Source of the DNA: Urophycis tenuis
Taxonomy: Eukaryota > Chordata > Actinopteri > Gadiformes > Phycidae
Direction of reading: 5' to 3'
NCBI GenBank assembly: GCA_036785325.1
Contig: JAXIVH010000066.1
Coordinates: 930,001-994,000 of the forward strand
DNA length: 64,000 bases
This document shows positions 31,726 through 42,456 of the stretch, in pieces. Below the pieces are notes generated by a model. The model made no database searches. It saw only the letters and a list, made by a program, of their open reading frames with translations, and had not been told where the DNA came from. Positions within the stretch are counted from its first letter, which is position 1; each line of letters opens with the position of its first letter. The position numbers and the translations under genes were made by a program.

Positions 31726-32330
31726 AACGTTGAAGGTATGTTTTTAGCTGCTGGGTAGACTTCAGTCAACCTGACGCAGTTTAGTCTGTGATCAACCAGA
31801 CTGCTCGCGAATGGGCTCATTATAAGCGGGGAAATCTAAGCTTTCCAACCGCATATGGCAAGACTATATTCACCAAAGGGTCATTGAAATACTAAGCTAA
31901 ATAATTTGTGTTCTGTAAGGAAAGATTGATGTTAATTGAAACGTTGAAGGTATGTTTTTAGCTGCTGGGTAGACTTCAGTCAACCTGACGCAGTTTAGTC
32001 TGTGATCAACCAGACTGCTCGCGGATGGGCTCATTATAAGCAGGGAAATCTAAGCTTTCCAACGGCGTATGGCAAGACTATATTGACTCATGGGTTGTTG
32101 AAATACTAAGCTAATTCATTTGTGTTCTGTAAGGAAAGATTGATGTTAATTGAAACGTTGAAGGTATGTTTTTAGCTGCTGGGTAGACTTCAGTCAACCT
32201 GACGCAGTTTCGTCTGTGATCAACCAGACTGCTCACGGATGGGCTCATTTTAAGCGGGGAAATCTAAGCTTTCCAACGGCGTATGGCATGACTATATTTG
32301 CCCACGGGTCGTTGAAATAATAAGCTGATT
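31693..32330 (+). repeat. 214-bp satellite block A5
   Basis: Nearly three monomers between the gypsy fragment and the next module flank. Confidence 0.92.
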
Positions 32331-32530
32331 AATGTGTGCTCTGTTGACTGTTGAAAGAAAATAGCACACAAGCCATACCAAGTCACCTTTATTGTCAGTG
32401 ATAAACATTAATAAATAAACAGTATGGACATTGTATAAACAGTTGTATAAAAAGTGTAAACAGTATGAACAGTGTTCTTATAAAAGATATCAATATCAAT
32501 ACTGATCACGTGTGTATTTTATATTTCCAG
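32331..32530 (+). repeat. Module flank before exon copy 4
   Basis: AT-rich flank with GTCACCTTTATTGTCAGTG and AAACAGTATG repeats, leading to the acceptor. Confidence 0.6.
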
Positions 32531-33034
32531 ATTATTTGTTGATGAGCCAGAGCCTGTGACTCCCACCAACCGGCCCGTTCAGCCCACTGCGTTGTCGTCC
32601 TCCACCCGGCCGAAGCCTCCTGCGCCCACCCGCCTCCAGCCGAGGCCTCCTGCTGCATCAGCCTGTGGCCCGCCCGCCCCCTGTGTCGGCAGCACCCATA
32701 CCGCTGGTCCTCCCCGCACAGCCACAGGCCCCCTCCGTCCTGCTTCGTGGGCCTTCCTGCAGCTGTCTCTGCAGTCATCGTGTGTCAAAACCATTCAAAC
32801 TTGTATATGGTAACATTCCCAAATGACACCAGCATAAATGAGGACCTTGCAATAGGTTGTGTGTTACAGGACCCACCTGGCATACAGCTGTATGTCTCTG
32901 TGAAGGTGGTTGTGAAGAACGGCATCCGGCTGAACAAGTACAAGTGCCAGCGAGGCAGCAACTCTCTCGAGGGGTTGCACGCCCACCTGGTTAACGTCGT
33001 CCCTTCACAGCGATGTGGGATCATGCCGTTCCAA
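32531..33034 (+). pseudogene. Exon-like module copy 4
   Basis: 504 bp between ATATTTCCAG and the donor CCAA/GTAAGT. One base shorter than copy 2 in the first part (CCAACCGGCCC versus CCAAACCCGCCC), so the proline-rich start and the second half (HSNLYMVTFPNDTSINEDLA to MPFQ) are in different frames. The RGSNSLEGLHAHL motif is intact. Mirror of copy 1 in the inverted duplication. Confidence 0.7.
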
Positions 33035-33044
33035 GTAAGTGATT

Positions 33045-33111
33045 AAAACACACACACACAAACACACACACACGCGCGCGCGCATATATACACACACAGA
33101 CATGCATATAT

Positions 33112-33148
<37 letters not shown>

Positions 33149-33152
33149 CTTA
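33045..33152. repeat. Compound (CA)n (CG)n (TA)n microsatellite
   Basis: Alternating purine-pyrimidine repeats right after the exon donor. All full copies of the module have a (TG/CA)n run at this place. Potential Z-DNA. Confidence 0.9.
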
Positions 33153-33154
33153 AA

Positions 33155-34760
33155 CATATGAAAGACTATATTCACCAAAGGGTCGTTGAAATACTAAGCT
33201 AATTAATTTGTGTTCTGTAAGGAAAGATTGATCTTAATTGAAACGTTGAAGGTATGTTTTTAGCTGCTGGGTAGACTTCAGTCAACCTGACGCAGTTTCG
33301 TCTTTGAGCAACCAAATTGCTTGGGGATGGGCTCATTTTAAGCGGGGAAATCTATAACACTTTTACTTTTACTTTTACACTTTCTGCACCTTAATGTTTA
33401 ATGTTTAATGTTTAATGTTTTAATGTTTATATTATTATCATGTTGTATATACATTTTATTATTATTATTGTTTTTTATTTTTATTTTATTTTTTTATTGC
33501 ACTAGTTTTTCTCTTCTTCTGTTATTCTAGACACTTATTGAGTTGTTTTGGGGTGCCTGGGACTTAAGATTTTCATTGCCAACATGTACGCTGTATCTGT
33601 TGAGCAAATGACAATAAAGACCTTTGAACCTTTGAACCTTTGATATTGACTCATGCGTCATTGAAATACTAAGCTAATTAATTTGTGTTCTGTAAGGAAA
33701 GATTGATGTTAATTGAAACGTTGAAGGTATGTTTTTAGCTGCTGGGTAGACTTCAGTCAACCTGACGCAGTTTTGTCTGTGAGCAACCAAATTGCTCGCG
33801 AATGGGCTCATTTTAAGCGGAGAAATCTAAGCTTTCCAACGGTGTATGGCAAGACTATATTCACCAAAGGGTCGTTGAAATACTAAGCTAATTAATTTGT
33901 GTTCTGTCAGGAAAGATTGATCTTAATTGAAACGTTGAAGGTATGTTTTTAGCTGCTGGGTAGACTTCAGTCAACCTGACGCAGTTAAGTCTGTGATCAA
34001 CCAGACTGCTCGCGAATGGGCTCATTTTAAGCGGGGAAATCTAAGCTTTCCAACGGCGTATGGCAAAACTATATTGACTCATGGGTTGTTGAAATACTAA
34101 GCTAATTAATTTGTGTTCTTTATTGAAAGATTGATCTTAATTGAAACGTTGAAGGTATGTTTTTAGCTGCTGGGTAGACTTCAGTCAACCTGATGCAGTT
34201 TTGTCTGTGAGCAACCAAATTGCTCAGGGATGGGCTCTTTTTAAGCAGGGAAATCTAAGCTTTCCAACAGTGTATAGCAAGACTATATTGACTCATGCGT
34301 CATTGAAATACTAAGCTAATTAATTTGTGTTCTGTAAGGAAAGATTGATGTTAATTGAAACGTTGAAGGTATGTTTTTAGCTGCTGGGTAGACTTCAGTC
34401 AACCTGACGCAGTTTTGTCTGTGTGCAACCCAATTGCTCGGGGATGGGCTCATTTTAAGCGGGGAAATCTAAGCTTTCCAACGGCTTATGGCAAGACTAT
34501 ATTCACCAAAGGGTCGTTGAAATACTTAGCTAATTAATTTGTGTTCTGTAAGGAAAGATTGATGTTAATTGAAACGTTGAAGGTATGTTTTTAGCTGCTG
34601 GGTAGACTTCAGTCAACCTGACGCAGTTTAGTCTGTGATCAACCAGACTGCTCGCGGATGGGCTCATTTTAAGCGGCGAAATCTAAGCTTTCCAACGGCG
34701 TATGGCATGACTATATTTGCCCACGGGTCGTCGAAATAATAAGCTGATTCATGTGTGTTC
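33155..34760 (+). repeat. 214-bp satellite block A6
   Basis: About six monomers, interrupted by a LINE 3' end at 33355-33642. It ends in a module flank. Confidence 0.92.
33355..33642 (+). mobile_element. LINE 3' end inserted in satellite
   Basis: AT-rich 3' untranslated region ending GACAATAAAGACCTTTGAAC with three CTTTGAAC units as tail. About 30 bp of the host monomer are missing at the insertion point. Confidence 0.8.
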
Positions 34761-34890
34761 TGTTGACTGTGGAACGAAAATAGCACACATATCAAGTCAC
34801 CTTTATTGTCAGTGATAAACATTAATAAATAAACAGTATGGACATTGTATAAACAGTTGTATAAAAAGTGTAAACAGTATGAACAGTGTT
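34761..34890 (+). repeat. Broken module flank at the array edge
   Basis: The flank that normally precedes the exon stops at GAACAGTGTT, followed by unrelated sequence. It marks the outer end of the right-side repeat domain. Confidence 0.75.
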
Positions 34891-34941
34891 TTGCCCTGCA
34901 ATGAGAGGTTCAATTGCGCCTATCTATTGGTGCCTAAAAGT

Positions 34942-35256
34942 ATGACCGCAACCCGGATGCTCTTAGCAGTCTTCCAGCTCTCTGCTTGGGGTAAGCCGCG
35001 GTCTGATGTTGCTCTGCAAAAGTATTATAAAGTACACTAAAGCTAACGTGAGATTTATTGTGAGATGCAGTCACGTAACGGCATTTGTCGATATACTATC
35101 TTGGTGCATTTTCGTTTTACATGAGTTGTTGCTCACGTTTGTAGCGTTATTATTTTTGCACTGAAATGTTATTCCCCCCTGTAGACGTCGAATCCAGTGG
35201 AGGTGCTAAACCACATATTTTGTATGCGTGTGTGTATCTACCATCTACCATTGCAG
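34942..35256 (+). CDS. Hypothetical two-exon gene start
   Basis: Exon 1 (34942-34990) encodes MTATRMLLAVFQLSAW, hydrophobic and signal-like, and ends at GGG/GTAAGC. Exon 2 (35185-35256), after CCCCCCTGTAG, stays open in phase (DVESSGGAKPHILYACVYLP) and ends GCAG/GTAATA. The splice sites are canonical. The spliced form is apparently copied at 35634-35740, which supports the exon borders. The protein was not recognised and the rest of the gene was not found. Confidence 0.4.
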
Positions 35257-35608
35257 GTAATAATTGTTGCACTATGTGTGTTTAATGTCGCAAGACGTTT
35301 ACGTTTCGGGTTCATTTTGTCCGCCATGTTTAACAAGGGGACAACGTGGTCTGTTGAATTTGATGGTCACCACTGATGGGTGCCGCTACACAGTGTAATT
35401 ATTTACACTGTGTTATTTGTTGTTGTGTCTTGCATTTAGTATTTTTCTACTTTCTATTTCATAAATATATAAAAAAAGGATGATGTTTGTTAAAAAAAAG
35501 AACAAGTTAAGAATGTATTGTATCGAATTCATTGTAAAAGCAGTAACGTGAAAACTATGAAAACCATTGTATTAAGTCACATCTTAAAATGCATTTCAAG
35601 TAATTGTA

Positions 35609-35850
35609 AAAAAAAAAAAAAAGATGTAATGTACTTCCGCAGTCTTCCAGCTCTGCTTGGGACATCAAATCCAGTGGAGGTGCTAAACCACATTTTGTGT
35701 GTGTGTGTGTGTGTGTGTGTATCTACCACTCATTGCAGCTACCTTATAAAGAACCACATCATCCAATCCAGCCTGTGTGTGGGTTCTTGGCGGGGCGGGT
35801 ACACAGCAGTTACATATGGATGTGCGACTGACACCTTAGCTGGAAAGTAT
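35609..35850 (+). pseudogene. Spliced-looking copy of the preceding exons
   Basis: GCAGTCTTCCAGCTCTGCTTGGG is joined directly to ACATCAAATCCAGTGGAGG, exactly at the exon 1/exon 2 border of 34990/35185. It then passes at TCATTGCAG, the exon 2 end, into new sequence (CTACCTTATAAAGAACC). A 15-base A run lies just upstream. A two-base loss destroys the frame. Best explained as a processed copy, although the A run is on the unexpected side. Confidence 0.5.
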
Positions 35851-35880
35851 TCAACTAACTTAATTAAACATTAAGAGTGT

Positions 35881-36159
35881 CTCGCAGGATATCCTTACAT
35901 CTATCTCCCTTATTCAGTAAACAAAAACAGATTCACTGTGCACTCTTTAAACATATAAATAAATAAATAATAATTTGTTGCCAGTACTTAGCACACCGTT
36001 GGAGGACGGTCTTTACCACCGCCTCACAAAAAACAGACTGTCACGATTACTTTAGCCTAACCTGAGCATGAGAATATGACTCAACAATAAGGCTACAAAT
36101 TACCTGGTATTAACTAACGCTCAACATTACATTACCTGATGTTAACACTTTTAACTGAT

Positions 36160-36190
<31 letters not shown>

Positions 36191-36325
36191 AAACAAACTT
36201 ATCATAGCTCAACTGTGTAATAATGAGCTTACAGCCTTCTGCTATAGATCAAGTCTGTCAGGGGCTTTTCTAATGTGCTCTGACTGTCTCTCTGGAGCTG
36301 CCTCTGGCTCCATCATGACAGGTGC
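35881..36325. other. Spacer with poly-T tract, no gene recognised
   Basis: AT-rich, with a run of about 23 T at 36168-36190. No coding motif. Confidence 0.5.
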
Positions 36326-36329
36326 ATTC

Positions 36330-36645
36330 TCCTCTAAAACATCTGGTTGATTGTCTGTTCCATGCTGTGCATGTTTGTCCCTGTGCTCCTCCTCATGTTT
36401 CGTCTGACCACAGCCCCGGTGTCCGTCTGGACTGCGTAGGACCTCGGAGCCACTTCATTCAGCACTGCTCCAGCGCGCTGCCAGTCCCGTCTTTCTGTGT
36501 TGAAAACTCTGACTCTGTCGCCCGCATGCAGAGGTTGCAGTGCTTTTGCTGTGCGATCAAAGTATCTCTTTTGTTTTTCCTTCAGTTTTTTCATGGCCTC
36601 CAGCACAGGTGTGGAGACTTGTTTCTTCACTGTTGGGATTAGGGC
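36330..36645 (-). pseudogene. Gypsy integrase C-terminal fragment
   Basis: Minus strand encodes TPVLEAMKKLKEKQKRYFDR followed by LQPLHAGDRVRVFNTERRDW and APRSYAVQTDTGAVVRRNMR. This is the C-terminal SH3-like region of a Ty3/gypsy integrase. The catalytic core is not present. It is not related in sequence to the two gypsy families elsewhere in the window. Confidence 0.75.
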
Positions 36646-36649
36646 TAGG

Positions 36650-37073
36650 TATCGTGGCCAATTTCCTAAATCGATTCGATTTCTATTCAATATGATTCAA
36701 TTCAATCCGCTCTTAAATCATGAAAATGGCTCAAGTGTTTTGCAAAATACTAATGTAGCCTACTTTATTTTTCCTCTTCACTGTAAACAAAAGGACAGTT
36801 TAAATTGGACAGTTTAAACTTGAGCTGTTCCACGTTTTCCCTATTTAAATACGGTTACATGAGTAGTTACACGACCCAAGTATGGTTACACAAAATGAAA
36901 CATGGCAATTTTCTAAGCGGATAAAAAAGGATAACTATAATGTATGGCGGAATAACACCTGGGAGCACTTTGACATCGGTGCAGTAATATCCCTCCTAAA
37001 AGATCCTCTCCCCCTCCCGCTGTTACTTCCGTCAATAGAACCAACGTGACCTGCACGCCATCGCCTGAGAAGC
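36650..37073. other. Repeat-like spacer
   Basis: Begins AGGGCTAGGTATCGTGGCC and has ATCGATTCGATTTC, a form common to hAT-type small elements of fish. No second end was identified. No gene. Confidence 0.35.
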
Positions 37074-38810
37074 GTCTCGCTGCGGCCCGCGGGAAGGCGC
37101 GGCTTGACATCACGCCCCGCCCACATCACGGACAAGTGCATTCTGGGATTGAGTATAGGAATAGGTGACTTGTAATATCATTTGTATAATAGTGTAACGT
37201 CCTGGATGTGTTTGATGTGTGTAGTGTAAGTTCTTGTATAATGTGCCCATGGTGTGTTAATGCTTTGTGTGCATTGCGTTCATGGGCGTAGGTTTGGTTT
37301 GAAATGTGCTGGGGACAGAGACGCATTCGGAAGTGCATTTTCAGAAGTGCTGGGTACAATGACGCGCATTCATTTTTCCCCCTTTCGCGCAGGTCATGTT
37401 AATTAATAAAAATGTATACAAAAATGTGATGATGACACACACACGCGCACACACACACAGACGCGATGTCTTGACTATGCTCACGCACAGAGCTCTAATA
37501 CTTTTCATTGGATAATGTGATTCAGATAGGTGCATCATGGCCGTGTCTACCTGCTGAATGTAACCGCTGTGAAACAATCGGGAAATAACGTTTCATTTCT
37601 CTGATTAACGGCTTTATCGAGACCGGCGCTCGCTCTCTGTTATTGTTACTCAATGTCTCTCTACCAAAGTGCTAGCTCTCTCCGTCTCTCTCTCGTCATC
37701 GGACACAAATCAAATTAAATGTTTCTATTTTGTGTAATTTAGTTTAATGCTTTTGTATTTTCTTGTATTATCAGTTTAACTTGTACATGCCTGAGGAAAT
37801 CGTGGATATTGTAACGTGTTGGGGGAGTGTTTCCCAGAATGCATTGCGACATTCTGGCATTCTGTGTCATTACATGTTATTGCTATTAGATAGGGTTTGG
37901 AGGCGAATGTTCAGGACATGTTGGGTTGCATTTCACTGTTTCATTACGTTCACTTTGTTGACTGTTGTTTTTGGGATGAGTCAGGGAGCACCATTACTCA
38001 ACGCACTATGGCATCTTGTAATACCACTACCACTCCGTTCTTGACCGCGTGAAAAGTCCGCTCGTGACCCTGTCATACTAAAGCGACTTATAAGAGTAGA
38101 GTTCTTCTCTCTTCGTCGAGCTTGACGTAACTCGGACTGCATTTACTGATGTAGTGATGAAAGACACCGGTGCGAGTCCCACACGGGAGATTCTTTCATA
38201 AAAAGTGCTGGGTACAAAATGACTCATGAAGAAAACTGGTAGGTACGCGTCTCCACCGTATTCTACGCGCCTGATTGCGTTGTCTCTTGCCTATGTCCTT
38301 GCTCTATGTTAACTGCTGACAGCGCCTGTAGAGCGATGTCAGGCGTTGGAGGGGGTTGGCAGAGTAGCCAGGGGGCGGGGACGCCTGGGTATCGGAAAAA
38401 AGTTACTGTTTTGTTGTCTCTTGGGTGTTCGCGGTTTAAGGATAACACTTCAGCAATTTCGGCGTCCAACTCTTTCTTCCGGAGTGACATAAAATCGAGA
38501 AAGTAGTAAATCAATATGTGTTCGTGAACACTTGATACACCTTGATTTAACATAAAATATTTCACTACTGCACAACGAATGATTTGAGGAGTTCCCATTT
38601 ATTATTTCTAATGAAACGTAAGAGTTAGGTTACAAAATCACCTGCTGGATATGGATAAACCACTAAAATCGGCGTAATCGTGTTTAATCGCAAGCAAATC
38701 CCATAATGCACTGGTACCGGTCGGGCGCAAGCAAATCCCAGAATGCACCTGTCCGTGATGTGGGCGGGGCGTGATCTCAAGCCGCGCCTTCCCGCGGGCC
38801 GCAGCGAGAC
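37074..38810. repeat. Inverted GC-rich arms of ~75 bp around a 1.6-kb interior
   Basis: GTCTCGCTGCGGCCCGCGGG...CCCGCCCACATCACGGAC...GTGCATTCTGGGAT at 37074-37149 is repeated inverted at 38736-38810 with a few indels. The arms contain GC boxes (GGGCGGGGC) and TCCCAGAATGCA, similar to ZNF143/STAF promoter sites. They could be the TIRs of a non-autonomous element or a duplicated promoter. No target duplication was verified. Confidence 0.6.
37150..38735. other. Interior between the GC-rich arms
   Basis: AT-rich, with a (CA)n run near 37438 and a segment GGTGCGAGTCCCACACGG at about 38170 reminiscent of a tRNA-derived B box. No protein motif. Confidence 0.4.
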
Positions 38811-39457
38811 ATATACAGTCTATGAGCGAGACGTACTTGGGCCTGCCTGCACTACCTGTAGTAGTAAAAGTAAAAAGTCACGTTGGTTATATATGGTTGA
38901 TATGCGTTTTAATCATTAAAACGAGTTATTTCAGCTAATTGTAGCCTACATATTTTTTCTGATGGCTGTCTGAAAGAATGCACTTTCTCTGTTTCGGTAA
39001 AATTATGCAAACATGGGCCAGATAGTGTCTTGTCCTTGATTTCACATCGTTTCACATCTGGCACTGGTCCGGTAAGCGGAGTCATTTTACGGACCTGTTC
39101 CCCATCTGTGACGCCATGATCAGGTGGCGCTGGAACAGCCTTGGCACATAACTGCAACAACCCCGAAAAACGGATCCGAAACGGCTTCGGCCCGATGTGC
39201 GTTTGGACCATTGACTGTATATATATAAGGTTTGGACTCAGAAACGAGTCCGTGAGGCGGAGCCGGGCCAGATCCTGCTCTATCGTATTGCGGCCCTGTT
39301 ACAGCGTCCAATGGCTATCTGGGTAACCTGGTGCTCCTGTCATCCAAATACACCACCTCGGCCCGTAAACAGCCTAAATCAACAAAGTCAACTAGAAAAT
39401 TGTACCGCGTTTGGTTTGTACCACTGCTTTTTCGGCAAATGACGTGTCTAGGTTGAA

Positions 39458-39472
39458 CCAGCAGGTGGCGCC
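39458..39472 (+). promoter_or_regulatory. CTCF-like site upstream of CSKMT
   Basis: CCAGCAGGTGGCGCC matches the vertebrate CTCF core (CCASYAGRKGGCRS) by eye, about 75 bp before the first CSKMT ATG. Binding is unproven. Confidence 0.45.
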
Positions 39473-39545
39473 AGAAGGCCGCGTTTAAAGCACCGTCACC
39501 GGGACGTCCATTCATTTCATTCTGTGGGAGCGAAAGGACAACAAC

Positions 39546-40605
39546 ATGTCACCGCTGTCCTTACTTACCGTAGCTCGCCGGAGTTTGGGGACGTTGAGGT
39601 TTACACCGATATTCAGTAGGCACCATTCCTCCCTGACAAGTGAGTCTCAGTCTGCGATCGTTATGAATAAAATGCTAACTATTGTTGTTTGCTAGATAGC
39701 TAGATAGCAGCGTGCGTCAATGTTGACTCGGTTCAGGGGTCATTCTAGGGTTTGACCTTTATAGGATTAGCATTTAGTTAATGCATTTTTCATTGTTTTT
39801 AATATATGTGGTGCATACAGATACGGTTAATAGGTCCTATGATATTTTGATGATCCTATGATGTTTTGGGCACCTGTTGTCTGCTAAGTTCATTGGTTGT
39901 GTCAAGAAGGGGTTAGACCATAAATGACCTATCGAGAAGACACACCGATGTCTCACAAAGTTACGTTTTGTGTCCAGCCGAACTTTTTGAAAACATGGAC
40001 AAGAACCTGGGATCGATTCTACACCGAGAACAGCAGCGGCACCTTCAACAACTTTGAGTGGTTCTTTGGTTTCGACTCGGTCCAGGACCTGGTCCTGCCC
40101 CTGTTACAACCCCTGACCCGCACCGTGGACCCGCTGCACGTCTTGGACATGGGCTGCGGTACCTCCGCCCTGGGACCCGGCATATACCAGCAGTCCCCCG
40201 TTGGGGTCACCGTCACGTGCGCCGAATGCGGGAGCACCTCGGGTCCCACGCCATCGAACCCAAGCACCCGCGCTCCGCGCTCGCCTTCCTGGAGCTCGAC
40301 TGCGGGGACCTGATCGCGCACTTGGGGGCGCGGTGCTTGGACCTGATCGCGGACAAGGGCACCACGGACGCCCTGCTGCGGTCCAAGGAGGGTGGCAGGA
40401 AGGCGGGCCGCGTGGTGAGGCAGGGCCTGAGGACGCTGCGGGGCTCCGGGCGCCTGCTCCAGTTCTCGGACGAGGACCCCAGGCTGCCGTGGCTGGAGAC
40501 GGAGGGCCGGGGGGGCGGGGCCGCGGTCGTCACGGTGCACGAGGCGGGGACGTTCCACGGTGTGTATCACTACTGCTATGAAGTCACGCTGCACCCCGTC
40601 GGCTG
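39546..40605 (+). pseudogene. cskmt: Citrate synthase-lysine methyltransferase with a frame-breaking deletion
   Basis: Exon 1 (39546 to about 39639) encodes MSPLSLLTVARRSLGTLRF, a basic, hydrophobic mitochondrial-targeting type N-terminus, and ends at ACAA/GTGAGT. The main exon encodes WDRFYTENSSGTF, FEWFFGFDSVQDLVLPLL, the class I methyltransferase SAM-binding motif LDMGCGTSALGPG, then (after a break) FLELDCGDL, DLIADKGTTDALLRSKEGG, LLQFSDEDP and YCYEVTLHPVG before TGA. The family (METTL12) methylates a lysine of mitochondrial citrate synthase. At about 40224 the sequence passes from VTVTCAE to MREHLGSH of another frame, where relatives have roughly nine more residues. The missing stretch is not a multiple of three. 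Either this locus is inactive or the assembly has an error. The exon 2 acceptor is uncertain. Confidence 0.85.
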
Positions 40606-41254
40606 ATCGCTGTCAGTTCTGTCATGTCAATGACAGAACTGCAATTGAAATGCTTGAAATGGATAGAAGCGTCTGCTAAATGCCCTAAATGTAATTGTAA
40701 ATGTCATGTGTTTTTTTGACAATTGTTTAATGGCGATGGCAGGGCTGTGAGAGTCTCTGGAGTTGTATTTCTGGCATAAACGGATGTGCAAAGTGTTTTA
40801 ACAAGTGTCTTCCTGCTTTTGATATCAATAAACTGATTAGCTTCTTTGTGGCATCTGACATACATACATACCGTTGCAGCCCCAAGGACTTGACTTCATT
40901 GTATGGTTTATGGGAGATGGCTCAAGATAATACTGGCAGGATGATTTTTGTCCAGCTTTCTTTGTTAAATCTGTTTATTCTACTTTGTTAGATTTGTTAA
41001 ACTTAATTATCTGTTGTGGAATAAATTATTTTCATTTAGCTAAATCCTCACACCTTTCTGTTATTTTCTATGGTCCTAGAGCCGGGCCATAACAAAACAT
41101 ACAGTGGATGGATTTAGAGGTGTTGTGGTTGTACCTCTGCCCTGCCACAGTTGAACCAGGACTGGGATGAGCGTTTGAAGATAGAGTTGGAGCACTTGGT
41201 AGGTATCTCTGGAGCGCCTGGTTGAGGTCAGAGCCTGTACACCACCCTCAGCTG
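40606..41254 (+). other. CSKMT 3' region and spacer
   Basis: AATAAA at 40827-40832 (GATATCAATAAACTG) is the likely polyadenylation signal of CSKMT. Beyond it no gene is seen. CCCTGCCACAGTTGAACC at about 41148 recurs at 42942, so part of this is a dispersed repeat. Confidence 0.5.
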
Positions 41255-41750
41255 TTACTTTATTGTCTGACTTCTAAGTCTAGTATAAAACTCTGAACAT
41301 GTCTACGAATGTACCGTGGTGGTGTAGTGGATAGAGCTGCTTGTGTACAGTTCTGGAGACCAGGGTTTACTTTATTGTCTGACTTCTAAGTCTAGTATAA
41401 AACTCTGAACATGTCAAGGAATATGCCGTGGTGGTGTAGTGGATAGAGCTGCTTGTGTACAGTTCTGGAGACCAGGGTTCAAGTCCTACCTGTTACTTTA
41501 TTGTCTGACTTCTATGTCTAGTATAAAACTCTGAACATGTCAAGGAATGTGCCTTGGTGGTGTAGTGGATAGAGCTGCTTGTGTACAGTTCTGGAGACCA
41601 GGGTTCAAGTACCACCTGTTACTTTATTGTCTGACTTCTAAGTCTAGTATAAAACTCTGAACATGTCAAGGAATATGCCGTGGTGGTGTAGTGGATAGAG
41701 CTGCTTGTGTACAGTTCTGGAGACCAGGGTTCAAGTCCCAGGCTGAGCTG
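41255..41750 (+). repeat. Four tandem copies of a 126-bp tRNA-derived unit
   Basis: Units start TTACTTTATTGTCTGACTTC at 41255, 41367, 41493 and 41619 and contain GGTGGTGTAGTGGATAGAGC (A-box-like) and CAGGGTTCAAGTCC (B-box-like). Spacing is 112, 126 and 126 bp. The tRNA-like body does not fold into an obvious cloverleaf with a matched acceptor stem, so it is a tandemly amplified SINE or tRNA pseudogene rather than active tRNA genes. Confidence 0.8.
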
Positions 41751-41939
41751 TATGTTGGCTCCTTGTCATTCTCAGGGGTTTATAGAAAATGTTTTCTTAA
41801 ATGTCTTCTAATTTTTAACAAAGGAAGGTGTCTTCAGTGAGAGAGCTGTACCTATCTGTTCTGTGTCGGGCTCTAATCCCCCACCCACTTACCGACTTTG
41901 CCCACCTGCGTCCCCACTCACTCATTCGCATGGGAATGG

Positions 41940-42020
41940 ATGGATGAAGTCATTCACTCACTCATTCATTCACTCATTCACTCACTCATTCACCACCCAA
42001 CATTCATTCATCCATTTATT
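41940..42020 (+). repeat. CATT-rich simple repeat
   Basis: ATTCACTCACTCATTCATTC-type degenerate tetranucleotide repeat. Confidence 0.8.
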
Positions 42021-42065
42021 CCCATTGTGATGAATGGATGCAAGAATTTCATCCATTCACCCAGA

Positions 42066-42155
42066 CATTCACACAAATTACCCTTAGCAGGACTTGAACC
42101 CCTGTCTACAGAACAGATGTGTAGCAGCTCTCTCAACTGCGCCACAGAGACACCA
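42066..42155 (-). repeat. tRNA-like SINE head
   Basis: Minus strand reads TGTGGCGCAGTTGAGAGAGC and, about 45 bases later, AGGGGTTCAAGTCCTGC: A-box and B-box spacing of a tRNA-derived promoter, but the acceptor stem is not paired. Confidence 0.55.
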
Positions 42156-42456
42156 ATAAGGATTTTTCGGGAGGTTCTACTGTATGTTACAATCCACATG
42201 TTAGTGTTTGTTTCAAAACCATGCAAGTCCACATTGTTCGTGGCATGAGTTGAACCCATAACTCAAGATCAGTTCACCAACAGCTCAATCCATTGTGCCA
42301 CTGAGCTGCTGGCTGTGAAAGGAGTCAAAGTGTATAATTGACTTTACAATTCAGTGTCTCTGTAAAGAGTCAATAATCCAAAAGCAGATTGCAGTTACAT
42401 GTTTCGACAGTGCTGAATCCATAATGGCAATCTATTGACTATCGTGAATAAGCAGT

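Noticed and set aside
36322..36642. Plus-strand ORF over the integrase fragment
   Set aside because: The opposite strand encodes a recognisable gypsy integrase C-terminus, so the plus-strand ORF is its shadow.
40019..40594. Minus-strand 191-codon ORF across CSKMT
   Set aside because: GC-rich antisense shadow of a gene with clear methyltransferase motifs on the plus strand.
41330..41740. The four tRNA-like units as functional tRNA genes
   Set aside because: A- and B-box-like motifs are present, but I could not pair an acceptor stem or a proper anticodon arm, so they were called tRNA-derived repeats.
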